The translations under genes and the position numbers were made by a program. From Bacteroidota bacterium (GTDB lineage: Bacteria > Bacteroidota > Bacteroidia > Chitinophagales > JADIYW01): a stretch of DNA of 64,000 nucleotides. Of the stretch, positions 42,857 to 51,393 are shown piece by piece (within the stretch, counting starts at the first letter, position 1; each line of letters begins with the position of its first letter). Where the stretch lies: assembly GCA_963169645.1 (NCBI GenBank), contig CAUJCO010000009.1, positions 61,763 to 125,762 of the forward strand. Reading direction: 5' to 3'. The notes below the pieces were generated by a model. It saw only the letters and a program-made list of their open reading frames with translations. It was not told the DNA's origin and made no database searches.

Positions 42857-43996
42857 ATGGCAAGAAAACCACAACAAGGTCCACTACAAGGAATCCGTAT
42901 ATTGGATTTAAGCAGGTTATTACCGGGACCATTGGCTACACAAATGATGGCGGATTTAGGTGCTGAAGTAATAAAAATAGAAGACACAAAGGCACCGGAT
43001 TATACTCGATTTTTTCCGCCGCTAAAAGGCTCTCAGTCCTTGAATTATATCAGCATCAACAGAAGCAAATTATCCATCACCTTAGATTTAAAATCAGATG
43101 AAGGTAAAAGAAAATTCTTTGAATTGGTAAAAACGGCAGACATTGTTGTGGATTCATTCCGTCCGGGTGTGTTACAAAAAATGGGCATTGATTACGATGC
43201 AGCAAAACAACATAATGAAAAAATTATTTATGTTGCTGTAACCGGATATGGTTATACCGGAACATACAAAGATAAAGCAGGACATGACATGAATTATCTT
43301 GGTTACTCCGGTATTTTAGGATTGACCGGAGACACCGAAAAACCTATCATTCCGGCTTGTCAAGTTGCAGATGTTGCAGGTGGAAGCTATCCGGCAGTAG
43401 TTGCTTGTTTATCGGCATTATGGGCAAGAGAACGAACAGGAAAAGGGCAATTTGTAGATGTTGCAATGACAGATTGTGTAATGCCTTTACTATCGATGCA
43501 ATACGGTGAAACACTCAATACGGAAACCACTTTTAAGCGTGGAGAGCCAATGTTGAGCGGTGGTATGGCAAATTATAATTTATATAAATGTAAAGATGAA
43601 AAATGGATTGCATTGGGTTCTTTAGAACCTAAATTTTGGCAAGGTGTATGTATGTTATTAGGCAAACCGGATTGGATGCCTCGCATGATGCCGGTGCCGG
43701 AAGAAGTTGAAAAATTAAAACAAGATTTACAAGCAATTTTTAGCACCAAAACTAGAGATGAATGGGTAGCACTTGCCGATCCATTAGATGTTTGCCTCAC
43801 TCCTATTTTAGATATGGATGAAGTGGAAAAAGATACACATTTAAATGAACGAGAAATGTTTTTTGAAGTCGAGCACAGCGACTACGGTAAAGTAAAAGGC
43901 ATTAATCAACCATTTAAGTTTTCTGAAACACCTGCCAAACCAAGTTGGGCTGCACCATTAATGGGTGAAGACAATGCACTTTTAGAAAATTTATAA
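42857..43996 (+). CDS. CaiB/BaiF family CoA-transferase or alpha-methylacyl-CoA racemase
   Basis: A 379-residue family III enzyme: LDLSRLLPGPLATQMMADLGAEVIKIE at the N-terminus, ADIVVDSFRPGVLQKMGIDY, then GHDMNYLGYSGIL and QVADVAGGSYPAVV. The GHD(M/I)NYL motif holds the His-Asp arrangement described for alpha-methylacyl-CoA racemase, favouring a racemase over a formyl-CoA-type transferase, but the two cannot be separated with certainty. It acts on acyl-CoA esters in the cytoplasm. It is followed by an untranscribed-looking spacer and tRNA-His on the other strand. Confidence 0.88.
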   Translation: MARKPQQGPLQGIRILDLSRLLPGPLATQMMADLGAEVIKIEDTKAPDYTRFFPPLKGSQSLNYISINRSKLSITLDLKSDEGKRKFFELVKTADIVVDSFRPGVLQKMGIDYDAAKQHNEKIIYVAVTGYGYTGTYKDKAGHDMNYLGYSGILGLTGDTEKPIIPACQVADVAGGSYPAVVACLSALWARERTGKGQFVDVAMTDCVMPLLSMQYGETLNTETTFKRGEPMLSGGMANYNLYKCKDEKWIALGSLEPKFWQGVCMLLGKPDWMPRMMPVPEEVEKLKQDLQAIFSTKTRDEWVALADPLDVCLTPILDMDEVEKDTHLNEREMFFEVEHSDYGKVKGINQPFKFSETPAKPSWAAPLMGEDNALLENL

Positions 43997-44059
43997 TCAT
44001 CTAAAAAATAATAAAATACAGAGATGCTAAAAAGGAAATTAGTGAGTGGGAAAAAGATG

Positions 44060-44134
44060 GGACATCGATGGGGTTCGAACCCACGACCCTCGGAACCACA
44101 ATCCGATGCTCTAACCTACTGAGCTACGATGTCC
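44060..44134 (-). tRNA. tRNA-His (anticodon GTG)
   Basis: A 75-nt cloverleaf on the minus strand with the His-specific extra base: G-1 pairs with C73 (GGACATCG / CGATGTCC). D-arm GCTC...GAGC, anticodon stem TCGGA / TCCGA with loop TTGTGGT (GTG), and T-arm GTGGG-TTCGAAC-CCCAT. CCA is not encoded. The promoter box lies at 44158-44165. Confidence 0.96.
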
Positions 44135-44157
44135 GTGTATTTTTAAGAACTGGATTG

Positions 44158-44165
44158 CAAAGATA
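44158..44165 (-). promoter_or_regulatory. -7 promoter box of tRNA-His
   Basis: TATCTTTG followed by CAATCCAG on the minus strand; the box ends 23 bp before the tRNA 5' end. Shared form with the other two tRNA promoters. Confidence 0.72.
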
Positions 44166-44224
44166 GAATTTTATTTTAATTACAAAAGATTTATCATTTC
44201 AACTTAAACTATTTTTAATGTACA

Positions 44225-44257
44225 AAAAAATCCCGAAGCATTGCCTCGGGATTTTTT
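44225..44257 (-). terminator. Terminator behind ahcY
   Basis: AAAAAATCCCGA and TCGGGATTTTTT form a perfect 12-bp stem with a 9-nt loop. A and T runs on both sides make it work in either direction. It sits 40 bp behind ahcY and just upstream of the tRNA-His promoter. Confidence 0.9.
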
Positions 44258-44296
44258 ATTGAATTTTATTCTACGTTTCAAAAAACAAAATAAAAT

Positions 44297-45622
44297 TTAG
44301 TATCTGTAATATTCCGGTTTGTAAGGTCCTTCAGCAGGAATATTCAAATATGCACTTTGCTCAGATGTTAACACATCTAATTCAACACCAATTTTTTTCA
44401 AGTGTAAACGGGCTACTTTCTCGTCTAAATGTTTGGGCAACATGTACACTTTTTTGTCGTATTTGTCGCTGTATTGCCATAATTCTAATTGGGCAATTAC
44501 TTGGTTAGAGAATGAATTTGACATTACGAAAGATGGATGTCCAGTTGCACAACCTAAGTTCACTAAGCGACCTTCAGCCAATAAGATGATATCTTTACCG
44601 TCAATCGTATATAAATCTACTTGTGGTTTAATCGTATTTTTAGTGTGTCCGTAGTTTTTGTTTAGCCAAGCTACGTCAATTTCAATATCAAAGTGACCAA
44701 TATTGCAAACAATAGCTTTGTCTTTCATTGCTTTAAAATGTTCACCTGTAATAATATCTCTACAACCGGTTGTTGTAACAATGATGTCTGCTTCTTTCAC
44801 CGCATCCGCCATTTTTTTCACTTCATAACCTTCCATTGCAGCTTGCAAAGCACATATTGGGTCTATTTCCGTAACGATAACACGTGCACCTGCACCACGT
44901 AAAGATTCTGCTGAACCTTTACCAACGTCGCCATAACCTGCTACAACAGCAACTTTACCCGCAATCATTACGTCTGTTGCACGTCTGATAGCATCTACGC
45001 AACTTTCGCGGCAACCGTATTTATTATCAAATTTAGATTTTGTAACGGAGTCGTTAATGTTAATAGCCGGAATTAACAAGGTGCCATTTTCCATTCTTTC
45101 GTATAATCTATGCACACCGGTTGTCGTTTCTTCTGATAATCCTTTGATGCCTTTTGCTAATTCAGGATAGCTATCAAAAACCATATTGGTTAAATCACCA
45201 CCATCATCTAATATCATATTTAATGGTCTATCTTCTGAACCAAAGAATAAAGTTTGTTCTATACACCAATTAAATTCTTCTTCGTTCATTCCTTTCCAAG
45301 CAAACACCGGAATACCTGCTGCTGCAATTGCTGCTGCTGCATGATCTTGTGTAGAGAAAATATTACAAGAAGACCAAGTAACTTCGGCTCCTAATGCTAC
45401 TAATGTTTCAATTAAAACGGCTGTTTGGATAGTCATGTGTAAACAACCTGCAATACGCGCACCTTTTAATGGTTGAGATGGACCAAATTCTTCTCTCAAT
45501 GCCATTAAACCCGGCATTTCTGCTTCTGCTAAGGTAATTTCTTTTCTGCCCCATTCTGCTAAGGACATATCTTTAACTTTATATTTCAAGCTAAAGTCGA
45601 TTGATGATGATGTAGTTGACAT
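44297..45622 (-). CDS. ahcY: S-adenosylhomocysteine hydrolase
   Basis: A 441-residue NAD-dependent enzyme that splits S-adenosylhomocysteine into adenosine and homocysteine. Substrate residues lie in [16 protein letters not shown] and in [16 protein letters not shown]. The NAD-binding loop is [15 protein letters not shown], with [36 protein letters not shown] after it and the C-terminal PEYYRY that completes the neighbouring active site. With metK (58039-59319) it covers two steps of the methylation cycle, though the genes are 12 kb apart. A -7 box lies at 45642-45649. Confidence 0.97.
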   Translation of the reverse strand: MSTTSSSIDFSLKYKVKDMSLAEWGRKEITLAEAEMPGLMALREEFGPSQPLKGARIAGCLHMTIQTAVLIETLVALGAEVTWSSCNIFSTQDHAAAAIAAAGIPVFAWKGMNEEEFNWCIEQTLFFGSEDRPLNMILDDGGDLTNMVFDSYPELAKGIKGLSEETTTGVHRLYERMENGTLLIPAININDSVTKSKFDNKYGCRESCVDAIRRATDVMIAGKVAVVAGYGDVGKGSAESLRGAGARVIVTEIDPICALQAAMEGYEVKKMADAVKEADIIVTTTGCRDIITGEHFKAMKDKAIVCNIGHFDIEIDVAWLNKNYGHTKNTIKPQVDLYTIDGKDIILLAEGRLVNLGCATGHPSFVMSNSFSNQVIAQLELWQYSDKYDKKVYMLPKHLDEKVARLHLKKIGVELDVLTSEQSAYLNIPAEGPYKPEYYRY

Positions 45623-45641
45623 ATTTTATTTTTTTATAGTG

Positions 45642-45649
45642 CAAAAATA
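45642..45649 (-). promoter_or_regulatory. -7 promoter box of ahcY
   Basis: TATTTTTG followed by CACTATAAAA on the minus strand, 20 bp upstream of the ATG. The leader is too short for a known S-adenosylhomocysteine riboswitch. Confidence 0.6.
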
Positions 45650-45778
45650 TTTCAGAAAATTGGATTAAAAGTTGTCTTATGGCAATAAATGACATTTATA
45701 AATCTTTCAAAGTAAAAAAAACGTACTTATTTTTATAAAATTTATGCGACATTTGCCTACTTCGAAATTTAAAAATTT

Positions 45779-46780
45779 ATGAATGAAATATTACAACGTG
45801 AAGCAGCTATAACTTTAGTAAAAGATACGTTTTCTCGTTTTTTATGCGATTATTTACATCTTACTAGAATTTCATCTACATTAATTGTATTAGATGGCAC
45901 CGGTTTAAACGATGATTTGAACGGCATTGAGCGACCGGTATCTTTTCCTATCAAATCCTTGAATGAACAAAAAGCTGTAGTGGTACATTCTTTAGCAAAA
46001 TGGAAACGTGTACGGTTAAAAGAATTGGAAGTAGAAGAAAACAGAGGTATTTTAACAGACATGCGTGCGCTTCGTCCGGATGAAGACTATAGTCCGATAC
46101 ATTCTATTTATGTTGACCAATGGGATTGGGAAAAACACATCTCGAAGGAAAATAGAAAATTAAGCTATTTAAAAGACACAGTGCAAAGCATCTATAATGC
46201 ATTAAAAGAAACAGAACAAATTGTAGAACAACATTATCCCAATTTAGTACCTATTTTACCCGATGCGATTCATTTTATTCATTCAGAAGAATTGCTTCAA
46301 AAATATCCTTCATTCACTGCCAAAGAACGAGAAAATGCCATTGCGAAAGAGTTTGGTGCCGTATTTATTATAGGAATTGGTGGAAAATTATCTAACCATG
46401 AAGCACACGACGGAAGAGCAGCCGACTATGATGATTGGAGCTCAAAAAATGAAGATGGTTACTTTGGTTTAAATGGTGATTTAATTTTATGGCATCCTAT
46501 ATTGGAAACTGCTTTTGAAGTTTCATCGATGGGAATTCGTGTCGATAAAATGGCATTGGAACATCAATTGGCTGAAAAAAATTGCGTTGAAAAAAAGAAA
46601 TTATCTTTCCATACTAAACTATTAAATGGTGAATTAACAGAAAGCATTGGCGGTGGAATCGGTCAATCCAGACTATGTATGTTTATGCTCAAAAAATCGC
46701 ATGTAGGTGAAGTACAAGTAAGCGTTTGGTCGGATACAATACGCTCAGAAATGAAAGAGAAAGGAATTAATTTATTATAA
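45779..46780 (+). CDS. asnA: Aspartate-ammonia ligase
   Basis: A 333-residue AsnA, related to class II aminoacyl-tRNA synthetases, making asparagine from aspartate, ammonia and ATP. Motifs seen: LDGTGLNDDLNGIERPVSFPI, the MRALRPDEDYSPIHSIYVDQWDWEK segment, DGRAADYDDW, and GGGIGQSRLCMFML (motif 3). The length is normal. It is monocistronic and ends at a bidirectional terminator shared with the MscS-like gene. Confidence 0.96.
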   Translation: MNEILQREAAITLVKDTFSRFLCDYLHLTRISSTLIVLDGTGLNDDLNGIERPVSFPIKSLNEQKAVVVHSLAKWKRVRLKELEVEENRGILTDMRALRPDEDYSPIHSIYVDQWDWEKHISKENRKLSYLKDTVQSIYNALKETEQIVEQHYPNLVPILPDAIHFIHSEELLQKYPSFTAKERENAIAKEFGAVFIIGIGGKLSNHEAHDGRAADYDDWSSKNEDGYFGLNGDLILWHPILETAFEVSSMGIRVDKMALEHQLAEKNCVEKKKLSFHTKLLNGELTESIGGGIGQSRLCMFMLKKSHVGEVQVSVWSDTIRSEMKEKGINLL

Positions 46781-46791
46781 ACAGATGAGAT

Positions 46792-46831
46792 AAAAAAGAG
46801 TGAACCAATATTAATGGATTCACTCTTTTTT
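46792..46831. terminator. Bidirectional terminator between asnA and MscS-like gene
   Basis: AAAAAAGAGTGAACC and GGATTCACTCTTTTTT pair as a long stem with a one-base bulge and a 9-nt loop, with A and T runs outside. The two genes converge on it. Confidence 0.9.
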
Positions 46832-46843
46832 TATTTTTTAAAA

Positions 46844-47671
46844 TTATTTCTGAATAATAATTCTGGTTGGCGTTGGGCCTTCTATTTTATTGGCATCAAA
46901 TGCTTTTTTCACTAATTCTTGCGTTCCAAAATAAACATCCCAATAATCCGCTTGTAACGTGTACGGACGTACAGCCAAAGTACACATTCCATCTCCTATT
47001 TTTAGTACACTCACTTCCGGTGCAGGTGTTTTTAATACCTTTGGATGATTTAACATGGCTTCAATAGCAACCGTGCGTGCTTTATCAATATCTTGATCCA
47101 GTGCGATTGCCATTGTCAAATCAACGCGTAAATTGCCATGTGAAGTATAGTTTGTTATAACTCCGGTAGATAATGGACCATTAGGAATAATAGTCGTTTT
47201 ATTATCCGGTGTTAAAACGGTAGTAGCAAAAACGCCTTGTTCTATAACTGTTCCAATCGTGCCTTGAGCTTCAATTAAATCACCTACTTTAAAAGGCTTA
47301 AAAACCAACATCATTACACCACCTGCTAAATTTCCTAAAGAACCATTTAAGGCAGCACCTATTGCCAAACCTGCACCGGCAAGAATAGCAGCAAATGATG
47401 TTATATCAATCCCAATCATTCCGGCTATGGTTAACACCAAAAGTATTGTAAGAGTTACTTTTATTAGTGAAACTAAAAAGGTTTGCAACGATTTATCGTA
47501 ATTTTTTTTATGTAAGATTGAACCTACAATTTTGGATAATTTTTTAATTAAAAAAACACCTACAATATATACAACAATAGCACCTACTAATTTAGGTGCA
47601 AATGCGAACGCTAATTCTTGTAACTTTGTCAATAAATCAAAGCCTGTTTTTGTTTGAATTTGTAAAATCAT
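46844..47671 (-). CDS. Small-conductance mechanosensitive channel (MscS family)
   Basis: A 275-residue MscS-type channel: three TM helices (about 20-45, 62-85, 88-112) with the pore helix GAGLAIGAALNGSLGNLAGGVMMLVFKPFKVGD, followed by the cytoplasmic beta and alpha/beta domains. It releases osmolytes on hypo-osmotic shock. The size equals E. coli MscS (about 286 residues). It lies 45 bp downstream of the fifth Crp/Fnr gene and may be co-transcribed with it. Confidence 0.94.
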   Translation of the reverse strand: MILQIQTKTGFDLLTKLQELAFAFAPKLVGAIVVYIVGVFLIKKLSKIVGSILHKKNYDKSLQTFLVSLIKVTLTILLVLTIAGMIGIDITSFAAILAGAGLAIGAALNGSLGNLAGGVMMLVFKPFKVGDLIEAQGTIGTVIEQGVFATTVLTPDNKTTIIPNGPLSTGVITNYTSHGNLRVDLTMAIALDQDIDKARTVAIEAMLNHPKVLKTPAPEVSVLKIGDGMCTLAVRPYTLQADYWDVYFGTQELVKKAFDANKIEGPTPTRIIIQK

Positions 47672-47716
47672 TTTTATTTGTTTAATGTTATAAATAAATT
47701 ACGATTAATAGAGTAT

Positions 47717-48286
47717 TTATTTCTTTATATTCTTTTTAATCCTACTTAAAGATGTTGGTGTTACACCGATAAAAGATGCCAAATATTTCTGTGGAATAGA
47801 TTGTAATAATTCCGGTTTATTTAATAAATCTAAATATCGCTTATCAGCAGAATCACGTTGTAACGCAGTGAAACGCTCTAATAAATGTAAGATTACATCT
47901 TCCCAAAATTTACGCATCATTTCTTGGATTTTTGGGTGCGTTTCATATAGATTATTCAAGATTGATTTAGGCAAATATAATATTTCTGTATCTTCAATAG
48001 CTTGTAAATAATAGTTAGAAGGTTGCTCACTAATAAAGCTATAAATCTCAATGGCGGATGAATGATTTAAAGCGAACCAAACAGAAACTTCAACGTCATC
48101 TAAAATATAATACAAACGAATGCAGCCTTCTTTTACAAAAATTAAATCTTTGCAAACCTCACCTTGCTGTAAAACAAATTCGTTGCGTTTTACTTTTTTA
48201 TGGTTAAATTTAGAAACGATAAAATCCATTTCTTCATCCGGAAGTTGGATATATTGACTTAAAAAAATCTTGAGTTCGTTATTCAT
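47717..48286 (-). CDS. Crp/Fnr-family regulator, solitary copy
   Basis: A 189-residue regulator with the cNMP-binding-like barrel (about 20-135, VLQQGEVCKDLIFVKEGCIRLYYIL) and C-terminal HTH (IPQKYLASFIGVTPTSLSRIKKN). It is less similar to the four tandem genes at 36.6-39.3 kb than they are to each other. A perfect -7 box (48296-48303) lies 9 bp before the ATG. The signal is unknown. Confidence 0.9.
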   Translation of the reverse strand: MNNELKIFLSQYIQLPDEEMDFIVSKFNHKKVKRNEFVLQQGEVCKDLIFVKEGCIRLYYILDDVEVSVWFALNHSSAIEIYSFISEQPSNYYLQAIEDTEILYLPKSILNNLYETHPKIQEMMRKFWEDVILHLLERFTALQRDSADKRYLDLLNKPELLQSIPQKYLASFIGVTPTSLSRIKKNIKK

Positions 48287-48295
48287 TTTATATTA

Positions 48296-48303
48296 CAAAG
48301 GTA
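48296..48303 (-). promoter_or_regulatory. -7 promoter box of solitary Crp/Fnr gene
   Basis: TACCTTTG on the minus strand, 9 bp before the ATG at 48286, giving a leader of only about six bases. Confidence 0.62.
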
Positions 48304-48446
48304 AAATAAACCAATACTTTTAATAATAAAAGCTATATAAATTGATGATGCAATATACATAATCCAATTTTGGAATACAATTTGATATAAAAAGAAATAA
48401 CACGAAAAAATATCGGACAATTGTATAAAAATAACTCAGCAAATTT

Positions 48447-48454
48447 TACATTTG
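48447..48454 (+). promoter_or_regulatory. -7 promoter box upstream of 48499 gene
   Basis: TACATTTG fits the consensus; a TTG at 48421-48423 could serve as -33 element with a slightly long spacer. Leader about 41 nt. Confidence 0.5.
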
Positions 48455-48498
48455 CGATTATAGAATACACTTTTTTAAAACTATAAAACTAACTTATC

Positions 48499-49107
48499 AT
48501 GAAAAATTTAATGCTTATTTTGGCTCTTTTTTTTCTTACAAAATCAAACTTTGCCGAAGATAAAGTGAGTGCCGCACACGATGCAATAAAAGCGGGAACA
48601 ACCTTACACTATATTGTAAATGCAGGTAATTCAACGTATCCATTTATTGTGAAAATTGTATCGTTAGATGCGTCAAAAGGTATTGTTTTTGACTATGACT
48701 TACAAAGTGCATCTCCCAAAAAAGCTCGTGTAACTATGACAAAAGATGCCGTTGAAAATGCCGCTACGATGTATAATTTTTTTTCCGGAAATGATGTTAC
48801 ATTAACCAATAGAGTGAGCGTTTTTATGAGCCAAAAAATGATTCATGAAGCTGTAGGCAACGGCAATGAGAACTTACCATCAAAAACTGCTGAAATTAAA
48901 TTAAATGAAAGTGATGAAAATTACTTACAATTTAACAATACCAACAATATCGCACAATTAAACACTGATAAAGGTAGTTTTGCTACTCAAGAAATATTTA
49001 ATGAAGATATGGGTTACAGCATTCGATACATCGACGACGCAAAATGTCCTTTAATTATTTCTATGGATTTAGGTTGGACAGTAAAACTTTCAAAAGTAGA
49101 ATTCTAA
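48499..49107 (+). CDS. Exported protein of unknown function
   Basis: A 202-residue protein with a signal peptide (about 1-19, ending SNFAE). The mature part is mixed alpha/beta and contains YIVNAGNSTYPFIVKIVSLD and a C-terminal GWTVKLSKVEF. I recognise no family. It has its own promoter box and converges with the outer-membrane protein gene (8-bp gap). A periplasmic location is inferred from the signal peptide. Confidence 0.75.
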   Translation: MKNLMLILALFFLTKSNFAEDKVSAAHDAIKAGTTLHYIVNAGNSTYPFIVKIVSLDASKGIVFDYDLQSASPKKARVTMTKDAVENAATMYNFFSGNDVTLTNRVSVFMSQKMIHEAVGNGNENLPSKTAEIKLNESDENYLQFNNTNNIAQLNTDKGSFATQEIFNEDMGYSIRYIDDAKCPLIISMDLGWTVKLSKVEF

Positions 49108-49115
49108 TCCAAAAA

Positions 49116-49784
49116 TCAATCGAGTGATTTAATGGTGTATAAATATCCAAAGGAAATACTCACATTGGAATGATACATTTTTGGTACTAAAGTAGATTTT
49201 TTATTACTACTAACGAAACCTGCGTTGTAGCGAAGTGCAAGTTCTATCCAGCCTTTACCAACTTTAATATCTGTTCCGGCACCAACAACAAGTCCTGCAT
49301 CCACTCTTTTATCATTGGAATTAAAAATATACTTGTACGTACTAGCATTTTTAGATTGTTTGTCAATACTAACAGAATTTTGAGTATAGCCGCCAGTCCA
49401 ATACGAAATATATGGACCTAATTGCACTACTCCTTTTACTTTATCATTACCAAAACGTCCAACTACTAAAATGGGAAATTGAACATAATTCATGACCAAT
49501 TTTCCGGAGTACTTAGCGGAATCGATATTTTTTTTCCAACCTTGTCCTTTTTGTGCAAATTCGATTTCAGTTTGTAAGCTGATATATTTATTAAAATCCA
49601 AGCGCAATACGCCAGATAAATCAGAACCAAGTGTCACCCGTTTTTTATAATCCGTAATAGGTTCAAATTTTCGAAGAGATGAAATATTAAGTCCGGCTCT
49701 TGCTCCGGCTATAACACCAATCTCGGCTTGAGCATGTAAACTAAATACTATAAATACAATAAAAAATAAAAATCGTTGCTGCAT
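49116..49784 (-). CDS. PorT-like outer-membrane beta-barrel protein
   Basis: A 222-residue protein with a signal peptide (about 1-20, ending HAQAE) and the PorT-family (outer membrane beta-barrel) pattern: IAGARAGLNISSLRKF at the N-terminus, LQTEIEFAQKGQGW, GPYISYW, then a last strand VSISFGYLYTIK. It would form a small eight-stranded barrel in the outer membrane. The function is not known; it is one of many such proteins in Bacteroidota. Confidence 0.82.
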   Translation of the reverse strand: MQQRFLFFIVFIVFSLHAQAEIGVIAGARAGLNISSLRKFEPITDYKKRVTLGSDLSGVLRLDFNKYISLQTEIEFAQKGQGWKKNIDSAKYSGKLVMNYVQFPILVVGRFGNDKVKGVVQLGPYISYWTGGYTQNSVSIDKQSKNASTYKYIFNSNDKRVDAGLVVGAGTDIKVGKGWIELALRYNAGFVSSNKKSTLVPKMYHSNVSISFGYLYTIKSLD

Positions 49785-49870
49785 GATTGAATTTGTTACA
49801 AATATACCTTAGTTTTTTAAAGATTAGCTCAATTTTGTTAAACTATACTTAAAATTTATACCAACTCCAA

Positions 49871-49898
49871 TTGGATATAATAAAAGGCATTACATTTG
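49871..49898 (+). promoter_or_regulatory. Complete promoter of DUF1573 gene
   Basis: TTG at 49871-49873 and TACATTTG at 49891-49898, separated by 17 bp, give the cleanest -33/-7 pair in the window. The in-frame TTG at 49871 is part of the promoter and not the start codon. Confidence 0.72.
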
Positions 49899-49921
49899 TT
49901 ATATCAATAAAAAAAACAAAC

Positions 49922-50506
49922 ATGAAAAAATTATTTTTAGCACTAACAATGATGGCAGGTACATTTGGTGTATTTGCACAAACAACACCTACCGTTCCTT
50001 CCGCAGTTGAAGCAGACCCGAATGCACCTACTATGACTTTTGAAAAGGATGCAATTGATTATGGCACTATTAAACAAGATGCTGATGGTAACAGAACATT
50101 TACATTCACGAACACAGGTAAAACACCAATTATTATTAGTGAAGCACACGGCTCTTGTGGTTGTACTGTTCCTACTTACCCAAAGGAACCTATTATGCCT
50201 GGTCAAAAAGCAGATATAAAAGTACACTATGACACACACAGAGTTGGACCATTTTCTAAAAGTGTAACGGTAAATTCAAATGCAAAAAACTCTCCGGTAG
50301 TTTTAAGAATTAGCGGAACAGTAGAAGCACCTGCTAGCGAAAATACAGCAACTAACCCAACTACTATTATTCCAACAACGCCTGTAACACCGGCACCGGC
50401 TGCTACTACAAAAGCTACTACAAAAGCTCCAGTAAAAACAACAACAAAAGCACCTACGAAAGTTACAAAGGCTCCAACAAAAACAACTAAAAGTACAACT
50501 AAATAA
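49922..50506 (+). CDS. DUF1573 exported protein with Lys/Thr-rich tail
   Basis: A 194-residue protein: signal peptide (about 1-20, ending VFAQT), one DUF1573 immunoglobulin-like domain (about 35-135, IDYGTIKQDADGNRTFTFTNTGKTPIII, GSCGCTVPTYP, PGQKADIKVHYDT), and a low-complexity tail of Thr, Lys, Ala and Pro (about 145-194). DUF1573 proteins are exported and of unknown role. The start ATG at 49922 is fixed by the promoter at 49871-49898. It ends at the terminator 50525-50556. Confidence 0.88.
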   Translation: MKKLFLALTMMAGTFGVFAQTTPTVPSAVEADPNAPTMTFEKDAIDYGTIKQDADGNRTFTFTNTGKTPIIISEAHGSCGCTVPTYPKEPIMPGQKADIKVHYDTHRVGPFSKSVTVNSNAKNSPVVLRISGTVEAPASENTATNPTTIIPTTPVTPAPAATTKATTKAPVKTTTKAPTKVTKAPTKTTKSTTK

Positions 50507-50524
50507 ACAATTGTACTTATCAAT

Positions 50525-50556
50525 AAAAAAGCTCTGAATTTTTCAGAGCTTTTTTT
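50525..50556. terminator. Bidirectional terminator between DUF1573 and RDD genes
   Basis: AAAAAAGCTCTGAA and TTCAGAGCTTTTTT form a perfect 14-bp stem with a 3-nt loop, serving both converging genes. Confidence 0.92.
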
Positions 50557-51294
50557 TTATCTGGTTAAGATGACATATTCACTAATAACTTCTTTTAAGA
50601 AATCAGCATCCGGCATTTTTAAATTGGTTAAATCCATTTGTTCTTTCAAATGAGAAACTGTCTCCGCTAACAATTTCGTATATGTTGGATTTCTGTATTG
50701 CTGATAACGAACTAATAAATTTTTAAGTGCCAGCATTTCTACATCATTATAACGAGTAACCAAAGGAAATTTTGGAACGTACTCATCTTTATCCGGTAAA
50801 TTCCTCAAATCATCCAATGTAACGATGCGTTCCGGTTTCAACTTAATCACGGTTGTTCCGGCTATCATATCACCTAATCGTTGATTTTTACTGCTCATAA
50901 AAATAGATATTGGTCCAATCGTATATCCTGAAAGTCCAAAATCTAAAGCTCTGTATGCCCATCGTATCAGATAATCACTTATTTCTAAAGCGTTTCCATT
51001 GAGTTTGATGACACAAATTCCTACTATCTTTTTTCCGATACTTTGTCCATTGGTAAAAATTTCAATAAATAAAGAATACAATACCCTAAATAAAAAAATG
51101 AGCGTGAAGACGATATAAAAATTCGTATCAGAAAATTTAACGGCAAGTATTGTGAGTAAAAAATAAAGTAAGATGAAATATAGCACAAATACAATCGTCG
51201 TATCAATCAACCATGCAATAAAACGCCAAAAAAATCCGGCTGTATCGTATTGAATGACGACATTTTGTGTGGTACTAACTTCAATTTTTGCCAT
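50557..51294 (-). CDS. RDD-family membrane protein
   Basis: A 245-residue protein with the RDD domain (about 17-150): AGFFWRFIAWLIDTTIVF with the Arg and Asp, then GQSIGKKIVGICVIKLNG and IRWAYRALDFGL. Three to four TM helices are followed by a cytoplasmic tail of about 80 residues. RDD proteins are often encoded beside SpoIIM/MoxR/DUF58 operons, as here, where the operon is divergent with a 99-bp promoter gap. The function is unknown. Confidence 0.88.
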   Translation of the reverse strand: MAKIEVSTTQNVVIQYDTAGFFWRFIAWLIDTTIVFVLYFILLYFLLTILAVKFSDTNFYIVFTLIFLFRVLYSLFIEIFTNGQSIGKKIVGICVIKLNGNALEISDYLIRWAYRALDFGLSGYTIGPISIFMSSKNQRLGDMIAGTTVIKLKPERIVTLDDLRNLPDKDEYVPKFPLVTRYNDVEMLALKNLLVRYQQYRNPTYTKLLAETVSHLKEQMDLTNLKMPDADFLKEVISEYVILTR

Positions 51295-51357
51295 AATTAA
51301 AAATACTAAAAAAGTAGAAACACACGCTAACTTGTCAAAAAAAATATACTATATATT

Positions 51358-51386
51358 TTGTTTCATTAAGATTTATAGTATTTTAG
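51358..51386 (+). promoter_or_regulatory. Promoter of the SpoIIM-MoxR-DUF58 operon
   Basis: TTG at 51358-51360 and TATTTTAG at 51379-51386 with an 18-bp spacer; the ATG follows 7 bp later. Confidence 0.55.
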
Positions 51387-51393
51387 ATAGAGC

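Noticed and set aside
45623..45778. S-adenosylhomocysteine riboswitch before ahcY
   Set aside because: The -7 box lies 20 bp upstream of the ATG, so the leader would be too short to hold the aptamer.
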